From positions 1 to 64,000 of the forward strand of contig CALBZA010000034.1 of assembly GCA_937890005.1 (NCBI GenBank): a DNA stretch of 64,000 nucleotides. The letters are read 5' to 3'. Both the position numbers and the translations under genes were made by a program. The notes beneath the pieces are model-generated. The model ran no database searches and was not told where the DNA came from. It saw only the letters and a list, made by a program, of their open reading frames with translations. The stretch is from an uncultured Verrucomicrobia subdivision 3 bacterium (GTDB taxonomy: Bacteria; Verrucomicrobiota; Verrucomicrobiia; Limisphaerales; DASXHY01). This document shows, one piece after another, positions 8,726 through 20,376 of the stretch; position 1 is the first letter of the stretch; every line of letters starts with the position of its first letter.

Positions 8726-10297
8726 ATGATCCTACGAGATACTGTGAAGAATAACCGGGTTTCACCGGGGCCGCGCCTCGCAAGCGCTTGCTGGAATGTA
8801 GCGCTCCACCTGCTTGTGTTTGCATTCTTATCGGCTGCTTCAGTCAGGGCCGGCGACCCGTCCGCTCCCGTTGGCGTCCGCCTCGATGTCAACGCATCCC
8901 GCGACGCTATTTCCACCAACTTCATCGGACTGAGTTTTGAAGCCTCGCTGCTGCTGCCCAACAAGGACGGCGTGCGTTATTTTCGTCCCGACAACCGGGT
9001 CGTGATCGATCTGTTCCGCACTCTCGGCGTCAAGAGCCTCCGCATCGGGGGCAACACTTCCGATCGTGACGCCAGACAGCTACCCGGGCCGCAGGATTGG
9101 GACAGTCTTTTTGCGTTCGCCGAAAAAGCGGGCGTGAAGGTGACTTACTGCCTGCAGCTTTGCCGCGGGGATCGGAACGTCGCGGTCGCGACGGTGGAAT
9201 ACATCATGGCGCGCTACGCCCCGCTGGTTGACAGTTTTTCCATCGGGCAGGAGCCCAGCGCCTATCCGATCGGTCCCGTGGACGACCGCCCCATGCACGC
9301 ACGCATGGGACCCGCGGCGGAAAAATACACCTATCCCGACTTCGCGCGCGAATGGAAGCAGTTTGCCGACGCTATCATTGCGGCTGTGCCCAATGTCCGC
9401 CTGAGCGGGCCCGCGGTTCACAACGACCCGCATTGGGCCACGCGATTCATCGCGGACTTCGGACAGTCCAACAATGTATCGATGCTCCTGATGCACCTCT
9501 ATCCCGGCGGTCCCGGCACGCAGGTTCCTTCCCCTGAGTTCGGTCGGCAGCAGATGTTGTCCCCCGAATTCATCCAGGTCTATCAGCGGCTGTATGACGG
9601 CTTTGTGCCGCTTGCCCGCTCGAAGGGTTTTTCGTACCGGCTCGAGGAAGTGAACAACTACTATTACGGCGGTGCGCCTAACGTGAGCAGCACCTTTGCG
9701 GCGGCGCTGTGGGGACTGGACTTCATGCATTGGTGGGCGAACCACGACGCCGCGGGTCTCAACTTCCACACCGGCGACCAGGTCGCGGCCGGCAGCACCA
9801 TGACTCCCAGCAAGTACACCGCGTTCTATTCCCTGTCCGGGGGCGTCATGGTTCGCCCGTTGGGTTATGGGATCAAGGCATTCGAACTGGGCGGCAAGGG
9901 ACGTCCGCTCGATCTCACCCTCGATAATCCGCAAGGGCTTAACCTCAGCGTCTATCCGGTTCTCGGTGAGGACAAGAAGCTTTACGTCACAATCATCAAC
10001 AAGGAGAACGGCGCCAACGCCCGCAGCGCCAGCCTTGCGTTGGAATTCGTCGGCAGGCGGTTTACATCCGCCGACGCGATTCACCTCGTTTCGCCAAACG
10101 GAAACCTTGCCGCCAGCGAGGGCGTGACCTTGGGCGGCGCCGAGATCACGACCGACGCCACCTGGAAGGGCGAGTGGACATCACTCCCGTCTGAGACTGA
10201 ACTCGCGCAGGGCAGGTTGAAACTTGAAGTCCCCGCTGCCAGCGCAATCATCCTCCGCCTGTCCGGAGGCAAAGCAACCGTGCTTTCAAGCAATTGA
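8726..10297 (+). CDS. GH79-like glycoside hydrolase (beta-glucuronidase/heparanase-type)
   Basis: The start at 8726 is chosen because aagga lies 9 bases upstream; ATGs at 8672 and 8720 are also in frame. A signal peptide (ALHLLVFAFLSAASVRAG) precedes a TIM-barrel domain with NFIGLSFEAS and SLRIGGNTSD, typical of clan GH-A families 79 and 39. DSFSIGQEPSAY (Glu about 176) fits the acid/base and YRLEEVNNYYYGG (Glu 307 or 308) the nucleophile. The last 130 residues are a beta-sandwich like the GH79 C-terminal domain. Expected activity is removal of glucuronic acid or a related sugar from a polysaccharide outside the cytoplasm. The next gene starts 10 bases after the stop, so the two are an operon. 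Confidence 0.75.
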   Translation: MILRDTVKNNRVSPGPRLASACWNVALHLLVFAFLSAASVRAGDPSAPVGVRLDVNASRDAISTNFIGLSFEASLLLPNKDGVRYFRPDNRVVIDLFRTLGVKSLRIGGNTSDRDARQLPGPQDWDSLFAFAEKAGVKVTYCLQLCRGDRNVAVATVEYIMARYAPLVDSFSIGQEPSAYPIGPVDDRPMHARMGPAAEKYTYPDFAREWKQFADAIIAAVPNVRLSGPAVHNDPHWATRFIADFGQSNNVSMLLMHLYPGGPGTQVPSPEFGRQQMLSPEFIQVYQRLYDGFVPLARSKGFSYRLEEVNNYYYGGAPNVSSTFAAALWGLDFMHWWANHDAAGLNFHTGDQVAAGSTMTPSKYTAFYSLSGGVMVRPLGYGIKAFELGGKGRPLDLTLDNPQGLNLSVYPVLGEDKKLYVTIINKENGANARSASLALEFVGRRFTSADAIHLVSPNGNLAASEGVTLGGAEITTDATWKGEWTSLPSETELAQGRLKLEVPAASAIILRLSGGKATVLSSN

Positions 10298-10307
10298 ATC
10301 TGCCGCA

Positions 10308-11687
10308 ATGAATCGCCGTTCCTTCCTCGCCTCCGCCGGCACGCTGATCGCCGCGTCCGGTTTCGCGCCGCAACTGCTGACCGCCAGGGCTAGCGGCGCC
10401 GGGTCTGAACCCGGCAGTCTTCCGCCGAGATTTCCGAAGCTGGCCCCGCGTTTTGGGGATGGTCGCGACTGGTGGTTCCAGAAACGATTCGGCCTGTTCA
10501 TCCATTGGGGACTTTACGCCATCAACGGCTGGCACGAACAGGAACAGTGGCGTCTCCGCGTCCCGCGCAAGGAATACGGCAAACTTCAGCGGCAATGGAA
10601 CCCCGCGCGTTTCAATCCCGATCACTGGCTCGACGTGGCCGAGTCGGCGGGCATGGAATACCTCTGCTTCACGACGAAGCATCATGACGGCTTCTGCCTT
10701 TGGGACACCAAACAGACGGCTTTCAACACGATGAACACGCCCTACGGCAAGGACCTGCTCCGGCAGCTCGCCGCGGCGTGTCAGCGTCGCAAGTTTCCGC
10801 TTTGCCTGTATTACTCCATTGCCGACTGGCACAACCCGAATTATCCGAACCAGGGGCGGCATCACGAACTGCCGCCACAGCCCGGCGATTCTCCCGATTG
10901 GGACAAGTACATGGCCTTTGTCAAAGCCCAGGTCACCGAGCTGTGCACCCACTATGGTGAGATCCACGGCTTCTGGTGGGACGGGAATGTCCCCGAGCAT
11001 GTCGATCCCTCGATCAATGCCCTGATCCGGCGTCTGCAACCCAATGCCGTCATCAACGACCGCGGCTTCGATCCCGGCGATTTCGGGACACCGGAACGGG
11101 ATTACACGAAGGAAGGCGCCGGGGTGCTCTCTTTCGAAAAGCGCACCGAGGCTTGCCAGTCCATTGGGATGGAGAGCTGGGGCTGGCGCCGGGATGAGGA
11201 TTATTACCGCGACGGTTATATCTGCAAGAGCATCGCCCGCTACCGGTCCCGCGACGCCAACTATCTTCTCAACGTGGGTCCCAAGCCCGACGGCACCTTG
11301 CCGGTTGAAGCCACGCGTTTCCTCAAGCGAATCGGCAAATGGTATCGGACCGTTGAAGAGGCGTTTGTGGGAACGGTTCCGGCCTCGCATCTGACCGATA
11401 ACCGCGAGGTGTTGCTCACGCGGAAGGACAACACGCTGTATGTCGTCCTGCATTCGGAAACGCGCGGAGACACGGTGAAGTTAAAACCGATCACCGCGTT
11501 GCCCCGTCGGGCGACACTGCTCAACACGGGAAAACGTATCCCGTGCTCTACCGACCTGGTGCCCTCGGAGCACAAGAATCAGGGTTGTTACCTGCGGCTT
11601 CGAAATCTGCCCGTGAACGAGTTTGTCAACACGGTGCTTGTGGCAAAACTCGAGTTCGACACCCTGCCGGGGGCGGCATCTACCTAG
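10308..11687 (+). CDS. GH29 alpha-L-fucosidase, Tat-type signal
   Basis: The ATG at 10308 is chosen over 10224 because MNRRSFLASAGTLIAASGF is a twin-arginine signal and this start avoids overlap with the upstream gene. Family GH29 markers are FGLFIHWGLYAING, YLCFTTKHHDGFCLWDTK and the nucleophile block GFWWDGN (Asp about 225), followed by VINDRGF and a C-terminal beta domain. At 460 residues it has the usual GH29 length. It would release terminal alpha-L-fucose by a retaining mechanism in the periplasm, alongside the inverting GH95 enzyme next door. It is co-transcribed with the GH79-like gene. Confidence 0.9.
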   Translation: MNRRSFLASAGTLIAASGFAPQLLTARASGAGSEPGSLPPRFPKLAPRFGDGRDWWFQKRFGLFIHWGLYAINGWHEQEQWRLRVPRKEYGKLQRQWNPARFNPDHWLDVAESAGMEYLCFTTKHHDGFCLWDTKQTAFNTMNTPYGKDLLRQLAAACQRRKFPLCLYYSIADWHNPNYPNQGRHHELPPQPGDSPDWDKYMAFVKAQVTELCTHYGEIHGFWWDGNVPEHVDPSINALIRRLQPNAVINDRGFDPGDFGTPERDYTKEGAGVLSFEKRTEACQSIGMESWGWRRDEDYYRDGYICKSIARYRSRDANYLLNVGPKPDGTLPVEATRFLKRIGKWYRTVEEAFVGTVPASHLTDNREVLLTRKDNTLYVVLHSETRGDTVKLKPITALPRRATLLNTGKRIPCSTDLVPSEHKNQGCYLRLRNLPVNEFVNTVLVAKLEFDTLPGAAST

Positions 11688-11808
11688 CCGGAGCGGCAAT
11701 CGGCGGGTTGCGCGTTACTGTGGACTCGGCGGCATTCGTGCCTGGGAATTCGGTGCGGACAATTCTGAACTCTCAATGCGTGGACGAACAAATCTTTGAT
11801 CCGGAAAA

Positions 11809-13995
11809 ATGAAGAACACCCTGTCAACAATCGTCACGCTTGCGTTTCTTCTGGCGGGGTTGCTGCCGGCGCAGGCGCAGACCTCGGGAAACGAAGCGCT
11901 GAAACTCTGGTACGATGAGCCCGCGACGGGCTGGCAGAACGAGGCGCTGCCCATCGGCAACGGCCGCCTGGGTGCGATGCTGTTCGGCGGTGTGGAGAGC
12001 GAGCGCATCCAGTTCAACGAGGAGAGTCTCTGGATCGGCGACGAGGAAACCACCGGAGCGTATCAGCCGTTCGGCGATGTGTTCGTAACGTTCGGCACCA
12101 ATGCCGTAACCAACTATCGCCGCGAGCTCGATCTGCGGCGGGCCGTGCACGTCGTCACTTACGAAAGCGGCGGGGTGAAGTATCGCCGGGAATCTTTCGC
12201 CAGTTTTCCCGCGGGTGTCATCGTCGTGCGCTTCAGTGCCGATCGGCGCGGCGCGCTGACGGGCAACCTGAAACTGGACGATGCGCACAAGGGCAAGGTT
12301 GAAGTTTTGGACGATGGCTTCCGGTCCACCGGTTCGCTGGCAGGCTACACCTTCAAGGCCGATAAACCCTATGCCATCGTCCTGAACTACGAGGCGCAAC
12401 TGAAAGTCCAGCATAAGGGCGGAACTCTCAAAGTCGGGGAGGGAAATATTCAATTCAACGGAGTGGACACGTTGACGCTGCTGCTCGATGCCGGAACCGA
12501 CTTTGTGCAGGACCGCACCAAAGGCTGGCGCGGCGAAGTGCCTCGTCGAGCCATTGAGAAACGCCTGCAGGCGGCCGGCGCACAGACGTATGACCAGCTT
12601 CTCGCCGCGCATGTGCGCGACTACCAACAGTTGTTCAATCGCGTCACACTCGATCTCGGGCCGTCCCTGACGCTGCCCACGGACGAGCGTTTGGTGCGCT
12701 ATGCAAAGGATCGTGCTGCTGACCGGGGCCTGGAGACGTTGGTGTTTCAATACGGACGATATCTGATGATCTCCTCCTCTCGTGCGGGCGGTCTGCCGGC
12801 GAATTTGCAGGGCATCTGGAATGACAACATCAAGCCGCCGTGGCGCAGTGATTATCACACGGACGTGAACATCCAGATGAATTACTGGCCGGTGGACGTG
12901 GCCAACATGAGCGAGTGCTTCGAGCCGTTCGCGATGTGGTTGAATTCCATCCGCGAAGTCCGAAAGGAAGCGACGCACAAGGAGTTTGGCGGACGCGGCT
13001 GGACGATGCGGGCCGAGAACGGAGTCTTCGGCGGCTCAACCTGGCAATGGGTGGAATCGGGCAGCGCCTGGTGCGCGCAGAACCTGTGGGATCATTACGC
13101 TTTCACGGGCGACAAGACCTACCTCCGTACGCTGGCGTATCCGATGATGAAGGAGATTTGCGAGTTCTGGATCGACCGCCTCAAGCCGCTGCCCGACGGC
13201 ACGCTCGTCGCGCCAAACGGATATTCGCCGGAACACGGGCCGCGCGAGGACGGCGTTTCGCACGACCAGCAGTTGATCTGGGATCTGTTCAACAACACGG
13301 TTGAGGCGGCGGATGCGTTGGGCGTGGACAAAGAGTTTCGCGATGAGTTGGCGGCCAAACGGGATAAACTGCTCGGGCCGAAAATCGGGAAGTGGGGCCA
13401 GTTGCAGGAGTGGATGGTGGATCGCGACAATCCCAAGGACACGCACCGGCACCTGTCGCATCTCGTGGCGCTGCATCCTGGCCGGCAGATTTCACCGCTC
13501 ACCACGCCGGCCCTCGCGGAGGCGGCGCGCGTTTCGCTCAATGCCCGGGGCGACGAGAGCACCGGCTGGAGCACGGCCTGGAAAATCAATCTCTGGGCTC
13601 GACTTCGCGACGGCGACCGCGCCTACAAGCTCATGGGCAACCTGATCCGGCTTGTGGGCGACACGCGCACGGATTACGAACGTGGAGGCGGTCTCTACGC
13701 CAATCTCTTCGATGCCCATCCGCCGTTCCAGATCGACGGAAACTTCGGCTACACCGCCGGCGTTTGTGAGATGCTGCTGCAATCGCACCTGGGCGAAATC
13801 GACCTCCTGCCCGCGCTGCCCAGGGCGTGGCCGTCAGGCAAAGTCACCGGCTTGCGTGCCCGCGGCGGTTTCACGGTGGACCTGGAGTGGAAAAACGGAC
13901 AGATCACAAAGTATCGCATTAAATCCGCGGTGCCGCGTGAGGTGAAAGTCCGCGTGAATGGGAAAACCGAAGTTGTGAAATCGGGAAAACTCTGA
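11809..13995 (+). CDS. GH95 alpha-L-fucosidase (1,2-alpha-L-fucosidase-type)
   Basis: 728 residues with a signal peptide (STIVTLAFLLAGLLPAQAQ). The N-terminal block LKLWYDEPATGWQNEALPIG, GNGRLGAMLFGG and FNEESLWIG is diagnostic for GH95. In the (alpha/alpha)6 barrel are NIQMNYWPVD (Asn354/Asn358), YSPEHGPREDG (Glu475, general acid) and IDGNFGYTAG (Asp643), which correspond to the catalytic set described for AfcA. It is slightly shorter than many GH95 proteins, which run near 750-800 residues. The likely role is hydrolysis of alpha-1,2-linked fucose (or galactose in some members) with inversion. It lies 121 bases after the GH29 gene on the same strand. Confidence 0.9.
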   Translation: MKNTLSTIVTLAFLLAGLLPAQAQTSGNEALKLWYDEPATGWQNEALPIGNGRLGAMLFGGVESERIQFNEESLWIGDEETTGAYQPFGDVFVTFGTNAVTNYRRELDLRRAVHVVTYESGGVKYRRESFASFPAGVIVVRFSADRRGALTGNLKLDDAHKGKVEVLDDGFRSTGSLAGYTFKADKPYAIVLNYEAQLKVQHKGGTLKVGEGNIQFNGVDTLTLLLDAGTDFVQDRTKGWRGEVPRRAIEKRLQAAGAQTYDQLLAAHVRDYQQLFNRVTLDLGPSLTLPTDERLVRYAKDRAADRGLETLVFQYGRYLMISSSRAGGLPANLQGIWNDNIKPPWRSDYHTDVNIQMNYWPVDVANMSECFEPFAMWLNSIREVRKEATHKEFGGRGWTMRAENGVFGGSTWQWVESGSAWCAQNLWDHYAFTGDKTYLRTLAYPMMKEICEFWIDRLKPLPDGTLVAPNGYSPEHGPREDGVSHDQQLIWDLFNNTVEAADALGVDKEFRDELAAKRDKLLGPKIGKWGQLQEWMVDRDNPKDTHRHLSHLVALHPGRQISPLTTPALAEAARVSLNARGDESTGWSTAWKINLWARLRDGDRAYKLMGNLIRLVGDTRTDYERGGGLYANLFDAHPPFQIDGNFGYTAGVCEMLLQSHLGEIDLLPALPRAWPSGKVTGLRARGGFTVDLEWKNGQITKYRIKSAVPREVKVRVNGKTEVVKSGKL

Positions 13996-14142
13996 TCCGG
14001 GAGAAGATGCAATTCCTGCGCTTGGTTCGGCCGCTTGATATCTCATTTAACTCGTTCGGCACCCTCTTTCGTACGCATGTCTCAACGGTTCCGCCTCGTT
14101 ACCTTGGCGGCGACAGTTTTCGAGAGTCTGTCTGAAAATGAA

Positions 14143-14242
14143 GCGCGGCTGTGTCGCAGACCAGCCGCAGCCGTTTGAAAAAGTAAGAATCGCTGGAAAG
14201 TTTCAAAGCACTGCGGCTGGTCTCAAGTGACACAGCCGCGCT
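14143..14242. repeat. Imperfect inverted repeat with 40-base loop
   Basis: The arm gcgcggctgtgtcgcagacc-agccgcag (14143-14170) pairs with 14211-14242 (ctgcggctggtct...gacacagccgcgct) over about 28 base pairs with a small bulge. It lies between the GH95 gene and the convergent minus-strand gene ending at 14273. There is no poly-T on either side, so it is more likely a mobile palindromic repeat than a classical terminator. The bases just before it (14086-14120, tccgcctcgttaccttggcgg) resemble 53840-53873. Confidence 0.6.
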
Positions 14243-14272
14243 CCGAGATTTTCGCTCACGCTCTGAACTGCT

Positions 14273-15106
14273 CTAGTTTTTGAGTCGGAAAAACATGGCT
14301 CCGTCCGATGCGGGCAGCGTCACGGTGTGCTCGGAAGCGGTATCCACGATTGCCGCTGTGTTCGTCGTCCAGCCGATTCCCGTCGTCAGATTCGTGGTTT
14401 GAAGCAGTTTGAATCCCTCAGCCGCCAGCGGCCACGAGAGCTTCACGGTCCGATCGGGTTGCGCATGCATCTTCAATTTCGGCGGCAGCACGCCATCGAT
14501 GTTTGTGATCGTCGCGGTGATATTGAAGACCATGTTCTCGTTTTTGAGACCGAAGACATTCACAGTATGCCTGTTGGAAAACCGGGACAGTTCTATAGGA
14601 GCCAGGGGCAGCGCATCGGAATCGAATGCCGTGCCGGTGTTGTCCACAAAATCGAATGAGATGTAGGAATCATCGCAATCGCCCAGAAACGCGCCACCGT
14701 CCATAACCACATAAGGACTGCCGTCTTCAGCGGTGAACCTGTCATCGCCGAGGTAGTCGTTGTGAACGATGATGCTTGCGTATGGGAATTCCGTTGTATG
14801 CGTGAGATTCGAAAACGTATGCGGACCAATCTTCACGGAAATGGAAAACACGCCGTCGGAACTGAAGTAATAGGAGCCGGAGTTCGGCGATGGATTGTAA
14901 TCGATGCCGTTTCGAATCGTGGAGGGATCGTAGCTCAAGGAGCCGCTCATGGGTGTGTCATAGGTAATGCTTCCCGGAACGGCGTTGGAGTAGTCGGATA
15001 TGTGTGTCACCACGCCGCTGAAATCGAATCGTACCATCGCGGCGGTTGCGTTCAGGGTCATCCAGACGGTCAGGATCACGATGGAGAGTCCGCGAATTGT
15101 TTTCAT
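14273..15106 (-). CDS. Secreted beta-sandwich protein of unknown function with FFRL C-terminal module
   Basis: The start is set at 15106 because MKTIRGLSIVILTVWMTLNATAA is a good signal peptide; the frame itself runs open to 15280. The body, about residues 25-190 (FDFSGVVTHISDYSN, GSLSYDPSTI, GSYYFSSDGVF), resembles the beta-sandwich found in PEP-CTERM-type exported proteins, but no PEP-CTERM signal is present. The last 75 residues are the shared LSWP...FFRLKN module. I do not recognise an enzymatic function. It is convergent with the GH95 gene and is followed upstream by a 424-base gene-free stretch. Confidence 0.65.
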   Translation of the reverse strand: MKTIRGLSIVILTVWMTLNATAAMVRFDFSGVVTHISDYSNAVPGSITYDTPMSGSLSYDPSTIRNGIDYNPSPNSGSYYFSSDGVFSISVKIGPHTFSNLTHTTEFPYASIIVHNDYLGDDRFTAEDGSPYVVMDGGAFLGDCDDSYISFDFVDNTGTAFDSDALPLAPIELSRFSNRHTVNVFGLKNENMVFNITATITNIDGVLPPKLKMHAQPDRTVKLSWPLAAEGFKLLQTTNLTTGIGWTTNTAAIVDTASEHTVTLPASDGAMFFRLKN

Positions 15107-15530
15107 AGGTGTTGTAAATCGGGTGGGATTAGATTCCAGACGGACGCGGGAAGACCTGTCATGAACCCGCGGCTTCATCAGAAGCAGTGCGAGAATCGAG
15201 CCTCCACTTGCGAAGGACTTCCTTTTGACCAACGTGATTGACCGCAGATCGTCGCGCGTCATTTTTGGCGTGGAATTCATGCAACGGTTTTAGCACGCGC
15301 CGGAAAAGCCACAATGCGACCTAGGTCGTGGGGCAAGGTAACGAGGAGGCCGCCGTATGCGACTTTGGTCTCTCGTCAACAGAAGGAAACGAATTCTTTG
15401 TCGCAGGCGCGATGACCGACACAAGACATGCCCTTCCCATTTCACCTCCGTTCATCCCATAAGCAGTCAACGCCCGCCAGCCTGCGGTCGCATGCAGCCG
15501 TTGAGCGATGGAGTCGCAAGTTAAAAGCAA
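15107..15530. other. Gene-free 424-bp stretch between two minus-strand genes
   Basis: It contains no convincing gene, hairpin terminator or RNA. It must hold the 3' end of the tgt transcript and the promoter of the gene starting at 15106. The bases ggtaacgaggaggccgccg at 15336 read on the minus strand as cctcgttacc, a short match to the sequence before the inverted repeat at 14143. Confidence 0.4.
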
Positions 15531-16673
15531 CTAACGATCGGCGGCTGCGGCGCGGGCGAGCATCACCTTCTGTGACGGACGATAATTCGCAATGAATTCG
15601 CGGCGGTATTCGGCAAACGTTCCGTTGGCGATTGTCTTTCGAATCTCCGCCATGACCTTCAAATACAGATGCGAGTTGTGCACGCTGAGCATGCGCAGGC
15701 CGAGGATTTCATTCACGTTGAGCAGATGTCGAAGATAGGCGCGCGTGAAGTGTCGGCACGCGTAGCATTCGCAGCCTTCTTCGATCGGCGAAAAGTCCGA
15801 TTTGAACATGCCGCCCTTGATGCTGATGGTTCCCTTGTGCGTAAAGGCAGTTCCGTTTCGAGCGACACGCGTCGGGAGAACGCAATCGAACATATCGACC
15901 CCGCGCGCGACCAGTTCCACGAGTTGCGCCGGCGTCCCCAGTCCCATGGCGTAACGCGGTTGATTGGCGGGGAGATGCGGTTCGGTGATTTCGACCGCTT
16001 TGAACATTTCCGGTTCCGGTTCGCCTACGCTGACGCCTCCGATCGCGTAGCCGTCGAAGTTCAATCCGATCAGCGCCTTTGCGCAGTGCTCGCGCATTTC
16101 GGCGTTGGAACCGCCCTGAACAATGCCAAACACAAGCTGACCTTGAGCACGCGGTTGCTCACGACATTCGCCGGCCCACCGAATCGTTCGTTCAACCGCG
16201 GCCTTCAGTTCTCTTGGCGTCGCAGTGTGAGGCGGGCAATCGTCGAAGACCATTGCGATGTCCGAGCCAAGTTCCCGCTGGATGGCCATGGATTCCTTGG
16301 GGCCGAGGAACAACAGGGAGCCGTCCAGATGCGAACGGAATTCGACGCCATGCGCCTGAATCTTTCGAATCTTGGAAAGGCTGAAAACCTGGAAGCCGCC
16401 GCTGTCGGTCAGGATCGGCAGGTTCCAGTTCATGAACTGGTGGAGGCCGCCTGCGGCGCGGATGATGTCCATGCCGGGCCGGATGTTGAGATGATAGGTA
16501 TTGCCGAGGATGATCTGCGTGCCCATCTCCAGCAGTTCGCGTGGGTCGAGAGCTTTGACGCTGGCCTGAGTTCCGACCGGCATGAACACAGGCGTTTCGA
16601 TCGTGCCGTGAACTGTCTTCAGGCGGCCGAGACGTGCTTTGGTTTCGGTATCTGTCTTTAGCAACTCGAACAT
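15531..16673 (-). CDS. tgt: tRNA-guanine transglycosylase
   Basis: 380 residues from the ATG at 16673 (MFELLKTDTETKARLG); the longer open frame to 16985 has no family similarity. It exchanges guanine-34 for preQ1 in GUN-anticodon tRNAs, the first tRNA step of queuosine synthesis. Visible markers are FMPVGTQASVKALDP, ILGNTYHL, the base-binding block ILTDSGGFQVFSLS, FGIVQGG, GYAIGGVSVGEP and the zinc site CECYACRHFTRAYLRHL with a later HNSH. Length and order match bacterial Tgt. It is divergent from the DUF1080 gene; queA and yajC are not adjacent. Confidence 0.96.
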   Translation of the reverse strand: MFELLKTDTETKARLGRLKTVHGTIETPVFMPVGTQASVKALDPRELLEMGTQIILGNTYHLNIRPGMDIIRAAGGLHQFMNWNLPILTDSGGFQVFSLSKIRKIQAHGVEFRSHLDGSLLFLGPKESMAIQRELGSDIAMVFDDCPPHTATPRELKAAVERTIRWAGECREQPRAQGQLVFGIVQGGSNAEMREHCAKALIGLNFDGYAIGGVSVGEPEPEMFKAVEITEPHLPANQPRYAMGLGTPAQLVELVARGVDMFDCVLPTRVARNGTAFTHKGTISIKGGMFKSDFSPIEEGCECYACRHFTRAYLRHLLNVNEILGLRMLSVHNSHLYLKVMAEIRKTIANGTFAEYRREFIANYRPSQKVMLARAAAADR

Positions 16674-16809
16674 CGCGCAGAGTGTGATCGGAAAGGCCGG
16701 AGGAGGCAAAAGCGAATTGGCGCCCCCCGTATGCGACGCTCGTGAACTGGCACATCTGCAATCAAGGTGTGCTTGACGGGGTTTGGAGACGGCGGGAAGC
16801 TGCCACCCT

Positions 16810-17574
16810 ATGCAAACGGCTGAATCTCTTCTTTCGATTGGCCGGGCGGCCATCGTTTTCCTGGCTCTGGCGTCAACTTCGTTCCGACTTGTTGGTGCGG
16901 AAACGGTTTTTCCCGTGGAGCAATCAGCAAGCGAGTTTCCGGAAAAGAACATCGGGTCACAGAAGGCATTGATTGCACCGATCAACGTTCTCGCTCAATC
17001 GAGAGTTGTGGAGTTGTTCAATGGAAAAGATTTTTCCGGCTGGACCTTTCATTCCCGGACGAACAGCGATCCATCGGCGACGTGGACAATCACGAATGGC
17101 GTCATTCATTGCAGCGGACAGCCGTTCGGTTACATGCGGACGGAGCAATCGTTTCAAAATTACAAGCTGACCGTGGAATGGCGGTTCGTGAAGACGGCGC
17201 CGCGTGCTGACAACACCGGCATCCTTCTGCACGTGCAGTCGCCCGACAAGATCTGGCCGCGGGCGATCGAATGCCAGGGACAGTCGCGCCGGCATGGCGA
17301 TTTGATCCTGATGGGCGGCGCAACCTGCAAAGTGGACGGCCAGCAGAAGAGCGGTCGCGTGGCGATGAAAGGTGATAGCAATGAAAAGCCGGTTGGCGAA
17401 TGGAACACTTACGAGATTATCTGCCAGGGAGACACCATGAAAGTTTCAGTGAACGGAAAACTTCTCAACGAAGCCGCGGATTGCAGCGTTTCGTCCGGAT
17501 TCATTGCGATCCAAAGCGAAGGCGGGGAATTTGAAGTTCGCCGTGTGACACTGGAACGGCTTGGCGCGCTTTGA
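16810..17574 (+). CDS. DUF1080 protein (3-keto-disaccharide hydrolase family), secreted
   Basis: The ATG at 16810 gives MQTAESLLSIGRAAIVFLALAS, a signal peptide; a TTG at 16783 is the only earlier option. The domain fills residues 60-250: VELFNGKDFSGWTF, then TGILLHVQ, RAIECQGQ, NTYEIICQGDTMKVSVNG and the closing SGFIAIQSEGGEFEVRRV. This concanavalin-like fold is hugely expanded in Verrucomicrobia and Planctomycetes, and some members cleave 3-keto-glycosides. Here it stands alone, so the substrate cannot be inferred. Ten of the first 137 upstream bases overlap nothing, so it probably shares a divergent promoter region with tgt. Confidence 0.85.
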   Translation: MQTAESLLSIGRAAIVFLALASTSFRLVGAETVFPVEQSASEFPEKNIGSQKALIAPINVLAQSRVVELFNGKDFSGWTFHSRTNSDPSATWTITNGVIHCSGQPFGYMRTEQSFQNYKLTVEWRFVKTAPRADNTGILLHVQSPDKIWPRAIECQGQSRRHGDLILMGGATCKVDGQQKSGRVAMKGDSNEKPVGEWNTYEIICQGDTMKVSVNGKLLNEAADCSVSSGFIAIQSEGGEFEVRRVTLERLGAL

Positions 17575-17590
17575 TGTTGAACGAGCGCGG

Positions 17591-17875
17591 TCAGAATGAC
17601 TCCGGCCTCGCTCGAAGTTTCACAAGCGTCGCTCCCCATCCGCCGAGTTCTGGATGATCCAGTGTGAATGAAATGACGTCCGGATGCTTTTCCAGGACGG
17701 AATGAACGGTTCTTCGCAGGTTGCCGATGCCTTTTCCGTGAATGATCCGGATCTGGAGGATGTTTCGCTCCTGACAGGCGGCGATGTAATCAAGCACGAG
17801 ATCCTTCACATCCGACGGTTTGAAGGTGTGCAAATCCAGCACGCCGTCGATCGGCAGTTCCATCGGCTCGTCCAT
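17591..17875 (-). CDS. Small Smr-domain protein
   Basis: 94 residues, essentially one Smr domain: DGVLDLHTFKP (the DLH motif), then ILQIRIIHGKG (the HGKG motif) and LRRTVHSVLEKH. Smr domains, known from the MutS2 C-terminus and from free-standing proteins, are usually endonucleases or RNA-binding modules acting on collided ribosomes or branched DNA. Both signature motifs are intact. It is convergent with the DUF1080 gene, with 16 bases between stops. An alternative start is the second Met (17863). Confidence 0.85.
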   Translation of the reverse strand: MDEPMELPIDGVLDLHTFKPSDVKDLVLDYIAACQERNILQIRIIHGKGIGNLRRTVHSVLEKHPDVISFTLDHPELGGWGATLVKLRARPESF

Positions 17876-18009
17876 GCAGGGAGACTACTTCGCGATTGGA
17901 AGAATGCGAAGTGAAGGTTTCGTGTTGATCTTGCAGAGCGCTTTGAGGTTAGCATCGGGCATTCGCATCGTCACATGAACCACAGCTTCGATACTTTCCT
18001 GCTGCACGA

Positions 18010-20328
<2,319 letters not shown>

Positions 20329-20376
20329 GCCGAGACAGCTTGAATGTGCATCGATAAGCAGCAAACCTTCTGTGGC

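Noticed and set aside
9080..10084. 334-codon minus-strand frame inside the GH79-like gene
   Set aside because: No family similarity. The plus strand carries conserved catalytic blocks in the same region.
15669..16661. 330-codon plus-strand frame across tgt
   Set aside because: The minus strand encodes a complete Tgt with zinc and base-binding motifs; the plus frame is a shadow.
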